Source: Paenibacillus lutrae
Lineage (GTDB): Bacteria; Bacillota; Bacilli; Paenibacillales; NBRC-103111
Assembly: GCF_009757775.1 (NCBI RefSeq)
Contig: NZ_RHLK01000020.1
Location: 3 to 60,655 of the forward strand
DNA: 60,653 bases
Reading direction: 5' to 3'
A program made the position numbers and the translations under genes. Numbering within the stretch: the first letter of the stretch is position 1; each line of letters starts with the position of its first letter. Positions 33,201 to 42,470 of this stretch are shown here, piece after piece. The notes below the pieces were generated by a model. It ran no database searches. It was not told the origin of the DNA and was given only the letters and a program-made list of their open reading frames with translations.

Positions 33201-33830
33201 TAGACGCTTGATCGCGCGGTTACGGCGTTGACCTTGGGCGGTTTTAAGCTCTTCCTTCAGCATCTCAACATCTTTGTCGATTTCGATATCCTGAAGAAGT
33301 TTCTTAACTGCCTCAGCACCCATACCCGCTTGGAAGGCATAACCATACTTCTCACGGTAGCTGCGGTATTCCTTCTCAGACAGAAGCTGCTTCTTCTCAA
33401 GAGGCGTGTCTCCTGGATCCGTAACAACATAGGAAGCAAAGTATATGATCTCCTCAAGCGAGCGCGGAGACATGTCCAGTGCTAGCCCCATGCGGCTAGG
33501 TATACCTTTGAAGTACCAAATATGAGAGACAGGCGCAGCAAGTTCAATGTGACCCATACGCTCACGACGAACCTTCTGACGCGTTACTTCAACGCCACAG
33601 CGATCACATACGACGCCTTTGTAGCGAACACGCTTATACTTACCGCAATGACATTCCCAGTCTTTCGTCGGGCCAAAGATTTTCTCACAGAACAAGCCTT
33701 CTTTTTCGGGCTTCAGTGTTCTGTAGTTAATTGTCTCCGGTTTTTTAACTTCCCCACGGGACCATGAACGGATTTTCTCAGGTGAAGCCAATCCGATTTT
33801 CATAAATTCGAAATTGTTTACGTCCAACAA
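30210..33830 (-). CDS. rpoC: RNA polymerase beta-prime subunit
   Basis: 1206 residues. The N-terminal zinc site is [24 protein letters not shown], the catalytic magnesium loop is [12 protein letters not shown], the trigger-loop region is [16 protein letters not shown], and a second zinc cluster is [17 protein letters not shown]. The start is TTG 33830: [10 protein letters not shown] matches B. subtilis MLDVNNFEYM, and GGAGGG lies 7 bases upstream. That SD is enclosed in a perfect 6-bp hairpin. Confidence 0.98.
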   Translation of the reverse strand: MLDVNNFEFMKIGLASPEKIRSWSRGEVKKPETINYRTLKPEKEGLFCEKIFGPTKDWECHCGKYKRVRYKGVVCDRCGVEVTRQKVRRERMGHIELAAPVSHIWYFKGIPSRMGLALDMSPRSLEEIIYFASYVVTDPGDTPLEKKQLLSEKEYRSYREKYGYAFQAGMGAEAVKKLLQDIEIDKDVEMLKEELKTAQGQRRNRAIKRLEVMEAFRNSKNLPDWMVLDVLPVIPPELRPMVQLDGGRFATSDLNDLYRRVINRNNRLKRLLDLGAPDIIVQNEKRMLQEAVDALIDNGRRGRPVTGPGNRPLKSLSHMLKGKQGRFRQNLLGKRVDYSGRSVIVVGPSLKMYQCGLPKEMALELFKPFVMKELVNKGLAHNIKSAKRKVERVSPEVWDVLEEVIKEHPVLLNRAPTLHRLGIQAFEPILVEGRAIKLHPLVCTAYNADFDGDQMAVHVPLSAEAQAEARVLMLASGNILNPKDGKPVVTPSQDMVLGSFYLTTDNKYGKGANLILRSVNEAVSVYQNGTAELHARVAIPARVLNKNNFSAVQQEAYLITTIGKIIFNEIFPEDFPYINDATKANLLNGPSDDYFVFEKGADIRARMEELPEAKAVGKDYLGSIIAECFRNYHTTKTSVILDKIKELGFTYSTKAGITVAVADVVVPLEKKKILEDSEEKVRTVTNQYRRGLITDEERYDRVIAIWSKTKDEITDILMKSLDKYNSINMMVESKARGNKSQITQLGGMRGLMANPSGKIIELPIKSNFREGLTVLEYFISTHGARKGLADTALRTADSGYLTRRLVDVAQDVIVREDDCGTDKGFIVSKIQDGKEVIEDLFDRIEGRYAFETIRHPQSGDVIVNRNELIEANIANSIIDAGIERLQIRSVLSCRSRHGVCKKCYGRNLATGQHVEIGEAVGIIAAQSIGEPGTQLTMRTFHTGGVAGDDITQGLPRIQELFEARNPKGQAIISEIDGLVKEIREAKDRREIEVQGEAESRVYAVPYGSRVRAVVGQTIEAGDELTEGSIDPKEMLRIKGIRGVQNYILQEVQRVYRNQGVEINDKHVEVMIRQMLRKIRIVDAGDTTLLPGSFVDMHEYEEANKVALFADNEPAVAKPILLGITKASLETDSFLSAASFQETTRVLTDAAIKGKVDQLLGLKENVIIGKLIPAGTGMPRYRNIRVVDPNSEPVAEGHAEKETVTVE

Positions 33831-33845
33831 GGAGCAACCCTCCTT
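33829..33845 (-). promoter_or_regulatory. hairpin that encloses the rpoC SD
   Basis: AAGGAG (33840-33845 on minus) and CTCCTT (33829-33834) form a perfect 6-bp stem with a 5-base loop. It buries the SD core and touches the TTG start codon. It could limit rpoC translation unless ribosomes or a factor open it. Confidence 0.6.
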
Positions 33846-33908
33846 AGAATATGCTAATTATGGGAAGGAGGCGGACTCTTATGTCCGCCTTTCCTGTATC
33901 AATTGCAG

Positions 33909-36900
33909 TTATTCGGCTCCAATTTCTGCCCCTTCAAGGTTCAGATTAAGCTTATCACTCGTAGTGTCTTCTTCATCATCGAGTTCTTTCATCTCGATCT
34001 CTTGCTCATCTCCGGATAGGATCTTAACATCCATACCCAAGCTCTGAAGCTCTTTGATCAATACTTTAAACGACTCAGGAACACCAGGTTCCGGTACGTT
34101 CTCGCCTTTGACAATGGATTCGTAGGTTTTGACACGACCCACCACGTCATCAGACTTAACAGTAAGAATTTCCTGCAGAGTGTATGCAGCGCCATAAGCC
34201 TCAAGCGCCCATACTTCCATCTCCCCGAAACGTTGTCCGCCGAACTGAGCTTTACCACCCAGAGGCTGTTGAGTAACGAGTGAGTATGGACCTGTGGAGC
34301 GGGCATGGATTTTGTCATCGACCATGTGCGCCAGTTTGATCATATACATGACCCCAACTGTAACTTCACGTTCAAAGGAATCTCCGGTACGTCCATCATA
34401 CAGTTTCGTTTTACCGTTACGCTGCATGCCGGCCTCTTCCATGGTGTCAAACACATCATACTCGTGCGCTCCGTCGAATACCGGCGTTGCCACATGAATA
34501 CCAAGTGCTCTTGAAGCCATACCCAAGTGAACTTCCAGTACCTGACCGATGTTCATACGAGAAGGTACGCCCAACGGGTTCAGAACAACCTCTACAGGCG
34601 TTCCATCCGGCATGAACGGCATGTCTTCTTCCGGTAAAATACGGGCGATAACACCCTTGTTACCGTGACGTCCAGCCATTTTGTCACCCTCGGAAATCTT
34701 ACGCTTCTGAGCGATGTAAACACGAACCAGCTGATTAACGCCCGGCGGCAATTCGTCACCGTTCTCTCGTGTAAATACTTTCACGTCAACGACAATACCG
34801 TCTGTTCCGTGAGGAACCCGCAGCGACGTATCGCGAACTTCACGCGCCTTCTCACCGAAGATGGCATGAAGCAGACGTTCTTCAGCGGTCAGTTCCGTCA
34901 CACCCTTAGGCGTAACTTTACCAACAAGAATATCTCCAGCGCCTATCTCCGCACCGACACGAATGATTCCACGCTCATCGAGGTTCTTCAGAGCATCTTC
35001 GCCAACGTTCGGAATATCGCGCGTAATTTCTTCTGGGCCGAGTTTCGTGTCACGAGCCTCGGATTCATATTCTTCAATGTGAATAGATGTATACACATCT
35101 TCCTTCACAAGTCTTTCACTCAGCAGAATCGCATCCTCGTAGTTGTAACCTTCCCAAGTCATGAAGGCTACTACAACGTTGCGGCCAAGAGCCAATTCGC
35201 CTTGCTCTGTGGAAGGACCATCAGCCAGAATGTCTCCAGCTTTGACCAATTGGCCCTTTTGAACGATCGGACGCTGGTTAATGCACGTTCCTTGGTTAGA
35301 ACGCATAAACTTGTGAAGCTTATGTTTAATCAAGTTGCCGTTCACTAGTCTGCCTTCAATCATCTCTTGACGACGAAGCCAAATTTCATTACCCGCAACT
35401 TTTTCGATAATTCCGTCATGTTTGGCAACAATACAAACACCGGAGTCTTTCGCAGACTTGTGCTCCATACCCGTACCAACCAACGGAGCTTTCGGGATAA
35501 GAAGCGGAACGGCTTGACGTTGCATGTTGGATCCCATGAGCGCACGGTTGGAGTCATCGTTTTCCAAGAAAGGAATTAACGCTGTTGCAACCGATACAAC
35601 CTGCTTAGGAGATACGTCCATGTAGTCGACACGTTCTTTAGGTAGCGTCAGAATATCATCCTTATAACGGACAATAACACTGTCGTTCACGAAGAATCCT
35701 TCTTCTGACAGCTCGGCATTCGCTTGAGCAACAACGTAGTTATCCTCTTCATCGGCTGTCATGTAGACGATTTCTTCCGTAACAACGCCTGTTTTGGGAT
35801 CAACATGACGGTATGGGGCTTCAATAAAGCCATACTCATTAATCCGTGCGAACGTTGACAAGGAGTTAATCAAACCAATGTTCGGACCTTCCGGTGTTTC
35901 AATCGGACACATCCGCCCATAGTGGGAGTGATGGACGTCACGAACTTCAAAGCCGGCACGCTCACGCGTCAAACCGCCGGGTCCGAGTGCGGAGAGACGA
36001 CGTTTGTGCGTCAGCTCAGCAAGCGGGTTCGTCTGATCCATAAACTGCGAAAGCTGGGAGCTTCCGAAGAACTCCTTGATAGCCGCGATAACCGGGCGTA
36101 TGTTAATCAAAGCCTGCGGCGTAATTACGTTCGCATCCTGAATGGACATACGCTCACGAACAACACGTTCCATCCGAGAAAGACCGATACGGAACTGATT
36201 CTGCAGCAGCTCGCCAACGGAGCGAAGACGACGATTACCAAGGTGATCGATATCATCGGTGTTTCCGATTCCGTGCAGAAGGTTTATAAAATAGTTAATG
36301 GACGAAATGATGTCCGCAGGTGTAATGTTCTTAACGGATTTATCAATAACCCCGTTAGAAATCACTTTTATTACCTTGCCGTCTTCAATCGGTGAATACA
36401 CATCAATCGTCTGGACAGGAATGATCTCTTCTCCGGCAACTCCGTTAGGTACAGAGTAGTCTTTGAATCCGATGCTCTTCTCCAGGAATGGAAGGACTTC
36501 ATCCAAAAGACGACGATCAAGGACTTGGCCCGCCTCTGCAACGATTTCACCCGTTTCCGGGTCAATCAGTGTTTCTGCAAGACGTTGGTTAAACAACCGG
36601 TTCTTAATATGAAGCTTTTTATTGATTTTGTAACGACCCACATTCGCCAGATCGTAACGTTTTGGATCAAAGAAACGAGCTACAAGCAAGCTTCTCGCAT
36701 TATCAAGCGTTGGTGGTTCGCCCGGACGAAGACGTTCATAGATTTCAATCAAAGCTTTATCCGTAGAATCCGTGTTGTCTTTGTCCAGCGTATTCCGAAT
36801 ATATTCATTGTCACCAAGCAAATCAAGAATCTCAGCGTCAGTACCAAATCCGAGCGCACGCAGCAGAACGGTTACCGGAATTTTACGTGTGCGATCAATA

Positions 36901-37445
36901 CGTACATAGACGATATCCTTCGCATCTGTTTCCAATTCCAACCAAGCACCGCGGTTCGGAATCACTGTTGCTGTGTAAGTCTTTTTACCGTTCTTATCTA
37001 CTTTGGTGCTATAATAGACGCTAGGAGAACGAACGAGCTGGGAGACAATTACACGTTCAGCACCGTTAATAATGAAGGTTCCGGTTTCGGTCATGATCGG
37101 GAAATCTCCCATAAACACTTCCTGTTCCTTCACTTCTCCGGTTTCCTTATTGATCAGACGTACCTTCACCCGAAGCGGCGCAGCGTAGGTGACGTCACGC
37201 TCTTTGGATTCGTCTACGGAATACTTAGGCTCTCCTAAGCTGTAGTCAATAAATTCAAGTACTAGATTCCCCGTGAAATCCTGAATAGGTGAAATGTCCA
37301 AAAGCATCTCACGTAGTCCTTCATCCAAAAATCCTTCATAGGATTTTTGTTGAATTTCGATCAGGTTGGGGATGTCAAGCACCTCATTAATTCGAGCATA
37401 AGTCCTGCGTTTGCGTCGTCCAAATTGAACAAGATGTCCCGCCAA
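33909..37445 (-). CDS. rpoB: RNA polymerase beta subunit
   Basis: 1178 residues. The rifampicin region ([17 protein letters not shown], then [15 protein letters not shown]) has the wild-type aspartate, histidine and serine. Other blocks are [42 protein letters not shown] and the C-terminal [38 protein letters not shown] 37445 is the likely start: LAGHLVQFG aligns with B. subtilis MTGQLVQYG and lies 7 bases after GGGGTG; the ATG at 37451 is too close to that SD. The tail is short and acidic. A leader of about 360 bases precedes it. Confidence 0.97.
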   Translation of the reverse strand: MAGHLVQFGRRKRRTYARINEVLDIPNLIEIQQKSYEGFLDEGLREMLLDISPIQDFTGNLVLEFIDYSLGEPKYSVDESKERDVTYAAPLRVKVRLINKETGEVKEQEVFMGDFPIMTETGTFIINGAERVIVSQLVRSPSVYYSTKVDKNGKKTYTATVIPNRGAWLELETDAKDIVYVRIDRTRKIPVTVLLRALGFGTDAEILDLLGDNEYIRNTLDKDNTDSTDKALIEIYERLRPGEPPTLDNARSLLVARFFDPKRYDLANVGRYKINKKLHIKNRLFNQRLAETLIDPETGEIVAEAGQVLDRRLLDEVLPFLEKSIGFKDYSVPNGVAGEEIIPVQTIDVYSPIEDGKVIKVISNGVIDKSVKNITPADIISSINYFINLLHGIGNTDDIDHLGNRRLRSVGELLQNQFRIGLSRMERVVRERMSIQDANVITPQALINIRPVIAAIKEFFGSSQLSQFMDQTNPLAELTHKRRLSALGPGGLTRERAGFEVRDVHHSHYGRMCPIETPEGPNIGLINSLSTFARINEYGFIEAPYRHVDPKTGVVTEEIVYMTADEEDNYVVAQANAELSEEGFFVNDSVIVRYKDDILTLPKERVDYMDVSPKQVVSVATALIPFLENDDSNRALMGSNMQRQAVPLLIPKAPLVGTGMEHKSAKDSGVCIVAKHDGIIEKVAGNEIWLRRQEMIEGRLVNGNLIKHKLHKFMRSNQGTCINQRPIVQKGQLVKAGDILADGPSTEQGELALGRNVVVAFMTWEGYNYEDAILLSERLVKEDVYTSIHIEEYESEARDTKLGPEEITRDIPNVGEDALKNLDERGIIRVGAEIGAGDILVGKVTPKGVTELTAEERLLHAIFGEKAREVRDTSLRVPHGTDGIVVDVKVFTRENGDELPPGVNQLVRVYIAQKRKISEGDKMAGRHGNKGVIARILPEEDMPFMPDGTPVEVVLNPLGVPSRMNIGQVLEVHLGMASRALGIHVATPVFDGAHEYDVFDTMEEAGMQRNGKTKLYDGRTGDSFEREVTVGVMYMIKLAHMVDDKIHARSTGPYSLVTQQPLGGKAQFGGQRFGEMEVWALEAYGAAYTLQEILTVKSDDVVGRVKTYESIVKGENVPEPGVPESFKVLIKELQSLGMDVKILSGDEQEIEMKELDDEEDTTSDKLNLNLEGAEIGAE

Positions 37446-37451
37446 CTTCAT

Positions 37452-37749
37452 TCACCCCTTAAGTCTACTCAGTTCATAAAAATAAATAAGAAAAACTTCT
37501 ATCGACGTACACTTCATGGGCACCTCGTTGTTTGGGCACCCCCTTAAGGAAGGGCGTCTACGCCGAGCGCACGCTAACGGTGGAATTCTCCGATCTGATC
37601 AGAGAGCCCGTCCGAGGAAGCGACTGCAATGGATGGAGGTTTTTCTTGTTGATCCGCACAGTTATGGCATATAATACTACTTATCCTGTTAGAATTTCCT
37701 AAAATTTCAACATTATACTCAACGTTAGAAATTTTATTCATTTCTCTTC
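37452..37749 (-). promoter_or_regulatory. long rpoBC leader, structure unexplained
   Basis: About 300 bases without a credible ORF. The distal half is GC-rich and has several self-complementary runs: GGCGT/ACGCC, an imperfect TCTCTGATC/GATCGGAGA pair, CCTTAAGG, and two copies of TGGGCACC spaced by 8 bases. The proximal half is AT-rich. I recognise no known riboswitch or protein leader. Confidence 0.5.
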
Positions 37750-37790
37750 AAAAAAACGCTTGACATTTTCGTTAAGGAAACACATCAAGC
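37750..37790 (-). terminator. terminator-like hairpin in the rpoBC leader
   Basis: GCTTGA (37785-37790 on minus) pairs with TCAAGC (37758-37763). The stem extends inward with A-T and G-T pairs to about 13 positions with one mismatch, and seven T follow on the minus strand. It lies about 18 bases after the predicted rpoBC start, so it may be an attenuator rather than a simple end of rsmC. Confidence 0.7.
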
Positions 37791-37814
37791 CCATCTTAAT
37801 ACTGACATTTTTTA

Positions 37815-37843
37815 ATGATATCATATTTGTGATGTCAAGTCAA
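37815..37843 (-). promoter_or_regulatory. sigma-A promoter of rpoBC
   Basis: TTGACT (37838-37843) and TATCAT (37815-37820) are 17 bp apart on the minus strand. An overlapping TTGACA lies 5 bp further in. The start site would be near 37808, just before the terminator-like hairpin. Confidence 0.7.
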
Positions 37844-37865
37844 AAGTTTTTTGCTTATGCGTATA

Positions 37866-38462
37866 TTATTTGATTGCTTTCAAAATGCGATAGCCTTTAT
37901 CTTTTGTAATTTCATCTGCCTCTGTAAAAAGTTCCTCCATCTTAGCTAATGCAGATGGCGAACCTTGCTTTTTTTGAATTACAACCCACAATTCACCGCC
38001 TGGAAGCAAGCATTCCCAGGCCTGCTCGAATATCTCGTGAACTGTTTGTTTACCTGCGCGAATCGGAGGATTAGTGAGCACCACATTGAATTTTTGTTCC
38101 TTAACCGCTTCTAGTTTGTCACTCTGCAGGACGGTCACATTAGTAATGCCATTATTCTTTGCATTTTCTTTCGCAAGTTCAATAGCCCGCTCATTAATAT
38201 CGACCATCGTTACAAATCCTTCCGGACATTGTAGCGCAGCACTTAATCCGATAGGTCCATATCCACAACCTACATCTAATACCTTTGCTTTGGAATCCAT
38301 TGTCATAGTCTCGATCAGAAGACGACTTCCGAAATCGACGCCGCCTTTGGAGAAGACACCGGCATCCGTCTTCAAATCAAGTTTACGTCCAGCCAACCGC
38401 AACTCGACTTGCTGAGCCTTATGCTTTACCGTCGGCTTCTGCGTGTAATAGTGATCCGTCAA
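37866..38462 (-). CDS. rsmC: class I SAM methyltransferase, RsmC/YbxB family
   Basis: 198 residues. The SAM site is VLDVGCGYGPIGL followed by the acidic VDINERA; the catalytic NPPI motif is in VLTNPPIRAGKQTVHEI. This family methylates N2 of a guanine in 16S rRNA in E. coli (RsmC, G1207); B. subtilis YbxB is at this locus. TTG 38462 gives the YbxB-like start TDHYYTQKP and follows AGGAGAG by 7 bases; the ATG at 38486 has no SD. The exact substrate here is inferred. Confidence 0.88.
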   Translation of the reverse strand: MTDHYYTQKPTVKHKAQQVELRLAGRKLDLKTDAGVFSKGGVDFGSRLLIETMTMDSKAKVLDVGCGYGPIGLSAALQCPEGFVTMVDINERAIELAKENAKNNGITNVTVLQSDKLEAVKEQKFNVVLTNPPIRAGKQTVHEIFEQAWECLLPGGELWVVIQKKQGSPSALAKMEELFTEADEITKDKGYRILKAIK

Positions 38463-38495
38463 CTGCATTCTCTCCTTTTCTGCCATGCTGCATAA

Positions 38496-38524
38496 ATTAT
38501 ACCCTTCGCCAGATGATTCTTGAA
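38496..38524 (-). promoter_or_regulatory. possible promoter of rsmC
   Basis: A perfect TATAAT (38496-38501) with a weak TTCAAG (38519-38524) 17 bp upstream on the minus strand. It lies after the rplL terminator, so rsmC would have its own transcript. Confidence 0.4.
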
Positions 38525-38554
38525 GTTAGCTTAAGCCAAACACATTTCTTTTAT

Positions 38555-38596
38555 TAAATCCAAAAGAACCTCTTGAAGCCAGGCTTCAAGAGGTTC
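38555..38596 (-). terminator. terminator after rplJ-rplL
   Basis: A perfect 14-bp stem GAACCTCTTGAAGC/GCTTCAAGAGGTTC (38566-38596) with a 3-base loop, followed on the minus strand by TTTTGGATTT. It parts rplJL from rsmC and rpoBC. Confidence 0.85.
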
Positions 38597-38611
38597 CCCG
38601 TTTAACCAATA

Positions 38612-38977
38612 TTATTTCACTTCTACGGAAGCGCCAGCTTCAGCAAGCTTCGCTTGAACTGCTTCTGCTTCTTCTTTGCTTACTTTTTCTTTGATTGGCT
38701 TTGGTGCGTTGTCAACCAGGTCTTTTGCTTCTTTCAGACCAAGACCAGTGATTTCGCGAACAACTTTGATAACGTTGATTTTGGAAGCACCAGCGTTGTT
38801 CAAAATTACGTCGAACTCGGATTGCTCAGCAGCTTCAGCACCGCCAGCAGCGCCGCCCATTACTGCAACTGGAGCTGCAGCAGTTACGCCAAATTCTTCT
38901 TCAATTGCTTTAACCAGATCATTCAGTTCAAGAACTGTCATGCCTTTAATGGCTTCCAAGATTTGCTCGTTACTCAT
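38612..38977 (-). CDS. rplL: ribosomal protein L7/L12 (bL12)
   Basis: 121 residues. The N-terminal dimer helix ([30 protein letters not shown]), an Ala/Gly hinge, and the C-terminal factor-binding domain ([43 protein letters not shown]). It forms the 50S stalk that recruits GTPases, bound to L10. It is 45 bp after rplJ and has a GGAGGTTTAACC SD. Confidence 0.98.
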   Translation of the reverse strand: MSNEQILEAIKGMTVLELNDLVKAIEEEFGVTAAAPVAVMGGAAGGAEAAEQSEFDVILNNAGASKINVIKVVREITGLGLKEAKDLVDNAPKPIKEKVSKEEAEAVQAKLAEAGASVEVK

Positions 38978-39022
38978 GGTTAAACCTCCATTATATTCAT
39001 TCGAATTATTTGTGGGTAAAAA

Positions 39023-39532
39023 TTAAGCTTCTGCTCCGGTCTCTTGCTTATCAGCCACAGCTTTAACTGCAAGAGCGAAGTTGCGAACAGGTGCTTGAAG
39101 CACGCTGAGGAGCATGGACAGAAGACCTTCGCGGGAAGGCAGGTCTGCCAGCGCTTTGATTTGTGCAACATCAACAACTTTACCTTCTACCACACCAGCT
39201 TTGATGCTAAGGCTGTCGTTTTTCTTCGCAAAATCGTTAAGGATCTTGGCTGGAGAAACAACATCATCTTTACTGAATGCAATTGCAGTAGGACCAGTCA
39301 GATGTGCATCAAGTTCAGTCAACTCTGTATTAGCAGTTGCACGTCTTACCATCGAGTTCTTAAGAACTGCGAATTCAATGCCAGCTTCACGGAGTTTCTT
39401 ACGAAGTTCCGTTACTTGAGCAACGTTCAGACCACGATAGTCTGCTACGATTGTACAGGAGCTCTCACGCAGTTTGTCCGACAAGTCGGATACGATCTGC
39501 TCTTTTTCTGCTAAAATCTTCGCGTTTGCCAT
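39023..39532 (-). CDS. rplJ: ribosomal protein L10 (uL10)
   Basis: 169 residues. [64 protein letters not shown] is typical. L10 anchors L7/L12 dimers on the stalk base. It is preceded by an L10 leader with an attenuator, so with L12 it probably controls its own synthesis. Confidence 0.97.
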   Translation of the reverse strand: MANAKILAEKEQIVSDLSDKLRESSCTIVADYRGLNVAQVTELRKKLREAGIEFAVLKNSMVRRATANTELTELDAHLTGPTAIAFSKDDVVSPAKILNDFAKKNDSLSIKAGVVEGKVVDVAQIKALADLPSREGLLSMLLSVLQAPVRNFALAVKAVADKQETGAEA

Positions 39533-39599
39533 AGGTTACACCTCACTTCTTGTCAATCTTGTTTTCACCGAATCTATCGCAAGCATTTCTACCGCCTAA

Positions 39600-39745
39600 G
39601 CATAAGAAATGCCTTCGTAGACTCTACGAAGGCATGACATTTACGGATGAACCGATTTATATCATAACACCTCGGCGGGATATTAAGCATTCAGGTAAAC
39701 CCTCATGCACCTGCTGTCTACGGTCTATATATTCGACTGTTAACT
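39600..39745 (-). promoter_or_regulatory. L10 leader (rplJ autoregulatory RNA)
   Basis: On the minus strand the core GTAGACAGCAGGTG, then after a spacer TTAATATCCCGCCGAGG, is the recognisable L10 leader signature of Firmicutes, where the L10-L12 complex binds a kink-turn-like fold. The conserved core lies at about 39675-39725 and is followed by the hairpin at 39609-39635. Confidence 0.85.
39609..39635 (-). terminator. attenuator hairpin of the L10 leader
   Basis: A perfect 12-bp stem ATGCCTTCGTAG/CTACGAAGGCAT with a 3-base loop, followed on the minus strand by TTTCTTATGCTT. It is the expected termination element that responds to L10-L12 binding. Confidence 0.75.
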
Positions 39746-39798
39746 AACAACCTCAGTTATTTTAACACGTTCGACATGATATGTCAATCGCAATTAAC

Positions 39799-40491
39799 TT
39801 ATCTGAAGGATTGGAGATTCACGCGAACGCTCGGGCCCATTGTCGAGGAAATCGCAACGCTCTTCAGGTATACACCTTTAGCAGCTGCAGGTTTCGCTCT
39901 GAGCAGTGCGTCGATCAGCGCTTTAAAGTTCTCAGAGAGCTTGTCAGCGTCGAAAGATACTTTGCCGAGTGGAGCATGAATTTGTCCCGCTTTGTCCAAA
40001 CGGTATTCGATTTTACCAGCTTTGATCTCTTGAACAGCTTTAGTAACGTCGAAAGTTACGGTACCTGCTTTAGGGTTAGGCATAAGGCCTTTACCACCGA
40101 GCAGACGTCCGAGCTTACCAACTTCACTCATCATGTCAGGAGTAGCTACGCAAACATCGAAATCGAACCAGCCTTGCTGGATTTTGTTGATCATGTCTAG
40201 ATCGCCTACAAAATCAGCGCCTGCCGCTTCTGCTTCTTTAGCTTTGTCACCCTTCGCGAATACGAGAACGCGCTTGGTTTTACCAGTTCCGTGCGGAAGT
40301 ACTACTACGCCGCGGACAGCCTGGTCTTGTTTTCTAGGGTCTACACCCAGACGAACAGCGATATCAACCGTTTCGTCGAATTTTGCCGGAGCTGATTTCT
40401 TAACAAGCTCAATTGCTTCAGCTGGCTCATAAAGTGCTTCAGCAGTGATCTGCTTAGCTACTTCGTTATATTTCTTACCGTGTTTAGCCAT
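39799..40491 (-). CDS. rplA: ribosomal protein L1 (uL1)
   Basis: 230 residues. [73 protein letters not shown] and [13 protein letters not shown] are diagnostic. L1 forms the mobile stalk at the E site. In E. coli it represses its own operon. It lies 77 bp after rplK, and the L10 leader follows. Confidence 0.98.
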   Translation of the reverse strand: MAKHGKKYNEVAKQITAEALYEPAEAIELVKKSAPAKFDETVDIAVRLGVDPRKQDQAVRGVVVLPHGTGKTKRVLVFAKGDKAKEAEAAGADFVGDLDMINKIQQGWFDFDVCVATPDMMSEVGKLGRLLGGKGLMPNPKAGTVTFDVTKAVQEIKAGKIEYRLDKAGQIHAPLGKVSFDADKLSENFKALIDALLRAKPAAAKGVYLKSVAISSTMGPSVRVNLQSFR

Positions 40492-40568
40492 GTGTAATCC
40501 TCCTCTGTGGTCGTAACGGATTGCCCTCCCACTGTATTGCGGCTTCTGAAAGAAGCCAACGAATCGAA

Positions 40569-40994
40569 TTAATCTTCGATCGTGATGCCCATGCTGCGAG
40601 CAGTACCTTCAACCATCAGCATTGCAGCCTCTACGGTTGCAGCGTTCAGGTCAGGCATTTTAGTTTCAGCGATTTCACGAACTTTCGCACGTTTAACCGT
40701 TGCAACTTTCTTCTTGTTCGGTTCGCCGGAACCTTTTTCGACACCAGCTGCGATACGAAGAAGTACTGCTGCCGGAGGCGTTTTAGTTTCGAATGTGAAC
40801 GAACGGTCTTCGAATACAGTGATAACAACCGGAATGATCAGACCTGCTTGATCAGCAGTCTTAGCATTGAACTCCTTACAGAAAGCCATAATGTTCACGC
40901 CAGCTTGACCCAGTGCAGGACCGATCGGCGGAGCCGGATTCGCTTTCCCTGCAGGAACCTGCAGTTTCACCATTTTAATAACCTTTTTTGCCAT
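40569..40994 (-). CDS. rplK: ribosomal protein L11 (uL11)
   Basis: 141 residues from ATG 40994 after AAGGAGGTG; the frame to 41039 adds 15 leader codons. [45 protein letters not shown], with the thiostrepton-site prolines intact. L11 forms the GTPase-associated centre with 23S domain II and is needed for RelA activation. Confidence 0.98.
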   Translation of the reverse strand: MAKKVIKMVKLQVPAGKANPAPPIGPALGQAGVNIMAFCKEFNAKTADQAGLIIPVVITVFEDRSFTFETKTPPAAVLLRIAAGVEKGSGEPNKKKVATVKRAKVREIAETKMPDLNAATVEAAMLMVEGTARSMGITIED

Positions 40995-41111
40995 TGTGTG
41001 TGACACCTCCTTGCACGTAGTGTGGTTCGACGGGATCATTTCCCTCCCACCAGCAAAAGCCTATCCGCGAAAGAGACAGATCTGGCTAAGCTTTTCTTAA
41101 GGAACCAGCCA

Positions 41112-41129
41112 GAATCAGCAATCTGATTC
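41112..41129 (-). promoter_or_regulatory. hairpin in the nusG-rplK spacer
   Basis: A perfect 7-bp stem GAATCAG/CTGATTC with a 4-base loop lies in the 180-bp gap before rplK. No U-run follows. It may be part of an L11 leader; this is an inference from position. Confidence 0.4.
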
Positions 41130-41174
41130 CGCAAGAGAAACTTCCTCAAATAGAGGGATTTGAATCGATGCTGT

Positions 41175-41708
41175 CTACAGTTTCTCCACTTGATGGAAAT
41201 CGAGTTCCAGTGGAGTCTCTCGACCAAACATGTTGACATGAACCTTAAGCTTACTTTTGTCTGCAATAATTTCTTCGACAGTGCCGACGAAATTCGCAAA
41301 CGGACCTACCTTCACGCGAACCGTTTCTTTCAGATCGAAATCGATCTTCGGTTTCGGTTCTTCCATTCCCATGTGCTTCAGAATAGATTCGACTTCTTCC
41401 GGAAGCAGTGCTGTCGGTTTAGAGCCGGAACCCGTAGAGCCAACAAAACCAGTAACACCAGGCGTGTTGCGAACAACGTACCAGGAATCATCTGTCTGGA
41501 TCATCTCAACGAGCACGTATCCGGGGTAAACTTTACGCATAACGGTTTTCTTCTTGCCGTCTTTGTTTACCAGCTCTTCCTCCATGGGTACAAGTACACG
41601 AAAGATCTTGTCCGTCATATCCATGGATTCAACACGCTTCTCTAAATTGGCTTTGACTTTGTTCTCGTAACCTGAATAGGTATGAACGACGTACCATCTT
41701 TTTTCCAT
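41175..41708 (-). CDS. nusG: transcription antitermination/elongation factor NusG
   Basis: 177 residues from ATG 41708. KRWYVVHTYSGYENKVKANLEKRV is the NGN domain that binds the RNA polymerase clamp; the C-terminal KOW domain reads VRVKVGPFANFVGTVEEIIADKSKLKVHVNMFGRETPLELDFHQVEKL. It promotes pausing and processivity. It is 23 bp after secE, the conserved rpmG-secE-nusG group. Confidence 0.97.
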   Translation of the reverse strand: MEKRWYVVHTYSGYENKVKANLEKRVESMDMTDKIFRVLVPMEEELVNKDGKKKTVMRKVYPGYVLVEMIQTDDSWYVVRNTPGVTGFVGSTGSGSKPTALLPEEVESILKHMGMEEPKPKIDFDLKETVRVKVGPFANFVGTVEEIIADKSKLKVHVNMFGRETPLELDFHQVEKL

Positions 41709-41730
41709 ATTTGCCACCTAGTTCCTGAAT

Positions 41731-41943
41731 TTATTTGAAGACAAGACGAAGCAACTCAGAGATCCCCAGGTCGAGCAAGTAAAAATAGACAGTCACGAAA
41801 GCCACCGTCACAAGGGTAACGGTCGTATAGCTGATCATTTCCTTGCGAGTTGGCCATTTGACCTTCTTCAGTTCGCTCCAGCTTTCGGTGAAAAACGAGA
41901 ACGAGGAGCCGAAACCCTGCTTCATTTTAGCTAAGAAAGCCAC
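41731..41943 (-). CDS. secE: SecE, protein translocase subunit
   Basis: 70 residues with one C-terminal membrane helix (SYTTVTLVTVAFVTVYFYLLDLGI), after the amphipathic WSELKKVKWPTRKEM that clamps SecY. This is the short Gram-positive form. The GTG start has GGAGGTG about 8 bases upstream. Confidence 0.96.
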   Translation of the reverse strand: MAFLAKMKQGFGSSFSFFTESWSELKKVKWPTRKEMISYTTVTLVTVAFVTVYFYLLDLGISELLRLVFK

Positions 41944-41961
41944 GCACTACACCTCCACAGA

Positions 41962-42111
41962 CTATCTGGTTTCGCGATGAGCGGTATGTTCATTGCAGAA
42001 TTTGCAGAATTTCTTGAACTCCATACGGTCTGGATGGTTACGCTTGTTCTTGTTGGACGTATAGTTCCGTTGCTTGCAGCTTGTGCATGCCAGCGTAATG
42101 ATAACGCGCAT
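41962..42111 (-). CDS. rpmG: ribosomal protein L33 (bL33), zinc-binding form
   Basis: 49 residues, read from the sequence: [20 protein letters not shown], then [29 protein letters not shown]. The two CxxC pairs (CTSC, CKFC) make it the zinc form. It lies at the E site of the 50S. CGGGAGGTGTACAAC precedes the ATG. Confidence 0.96.
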   Translation of the reverse strand: MRVIITLACTSCKQRNYTSNKNKRNHPDRMEFKKFCKFCNEHTAHRETR

Positions 42112-42143
42112 GTTGTACACCTCCCGAGATCAGGATCAAATAC

Positions 42144-42180
42144 GCCCTTTTTTGCGCATAAAAAAAAAGCGATAGGGCTA
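42144..42180 (-). promoter_or_regulatory. rpmG leader with nine-U tract
   Basis: On the minus strand the leader begins AGCCCTATCGC, then nine T (42160-42168), ATGCGC and six A before GGGCG. The U tract can pair with the A tract, and AGCCC with GGGC. Whether this folds, terminates or causes slippage is not known. Confidence 0.35.
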
Positions 42181-42188
42181 CCTGCAAT

Positions 42189-42217
42189 ACTTTAACATAA
42201 CCGGTATAGGGTGTCAA
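42189..42217 (-). promoter_or_regulatory. sigma-A promoter of rpmG-secE-nusG
   Basis: A perfect TTGACA (42212-42217) and TAAAGT (42189-42194) on the minus strand are 17 bp apart. The start would be near 42182, about 70 bases before the rpmG ATG. Confidence 0.65.
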
Positions 42218-42435
42218 GGATAAGATCCTGCGCTGTGCATAGCAAAAAGCCCCTTGCCGGATCCTGGGTTGTTCTCATTATCGGCCTTGTCTCCACTGTT
42301 TAAACCTGATAAGTTCCCTGTTAAAAAATCAATTGCCATCAGCCGTGAGGGAATAAAATACCCCCGCATAATAATGTGTTTGCGATCGGGAAGGAAAACA
42401 ATAGCCTTGGAATCAATGAAACTGTCTTTAATAAA
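42218..42435. other. sigH-rpmG intergenic stretch with doubtful ORFs
   Basis: About 220 bases between the sigH terminator and the rpmG promoter. It has overlapping open frames on both strands (42214-42447 minus, 77 codons; 42254-42439 plus). The minus ORF starts inside the sigH terminator and ends over the rpmG -35 box, and neither has a good SD. I do not call a gene. Confidence 0.4.
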
Positions 42436-42465
42436 ATAAAAAAACACCCAATCACTGAAGGGTGC
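42436..42465 (-). terminator. terminator of sigH
   Basis: CACCC (42460-42464 on minus) pairs with GGGTG (42445-42449), followed on the minus strand by TTTTTTTATTTT. A clear intrinsic terminator directly after the sigH stop. Confidence 0.8.
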
Positions 42466-42470
42466 CTTGT

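Noticed and set aside
42214-42447. 77-codon minus-strand ORF between sigH and rpmG
   Set aside because: It begins in the sigH terminator, ends over the rpmG -35 box and lacks an SD. A plus-strand frame of similar quality overlaps it. It may deserve a conservation check.
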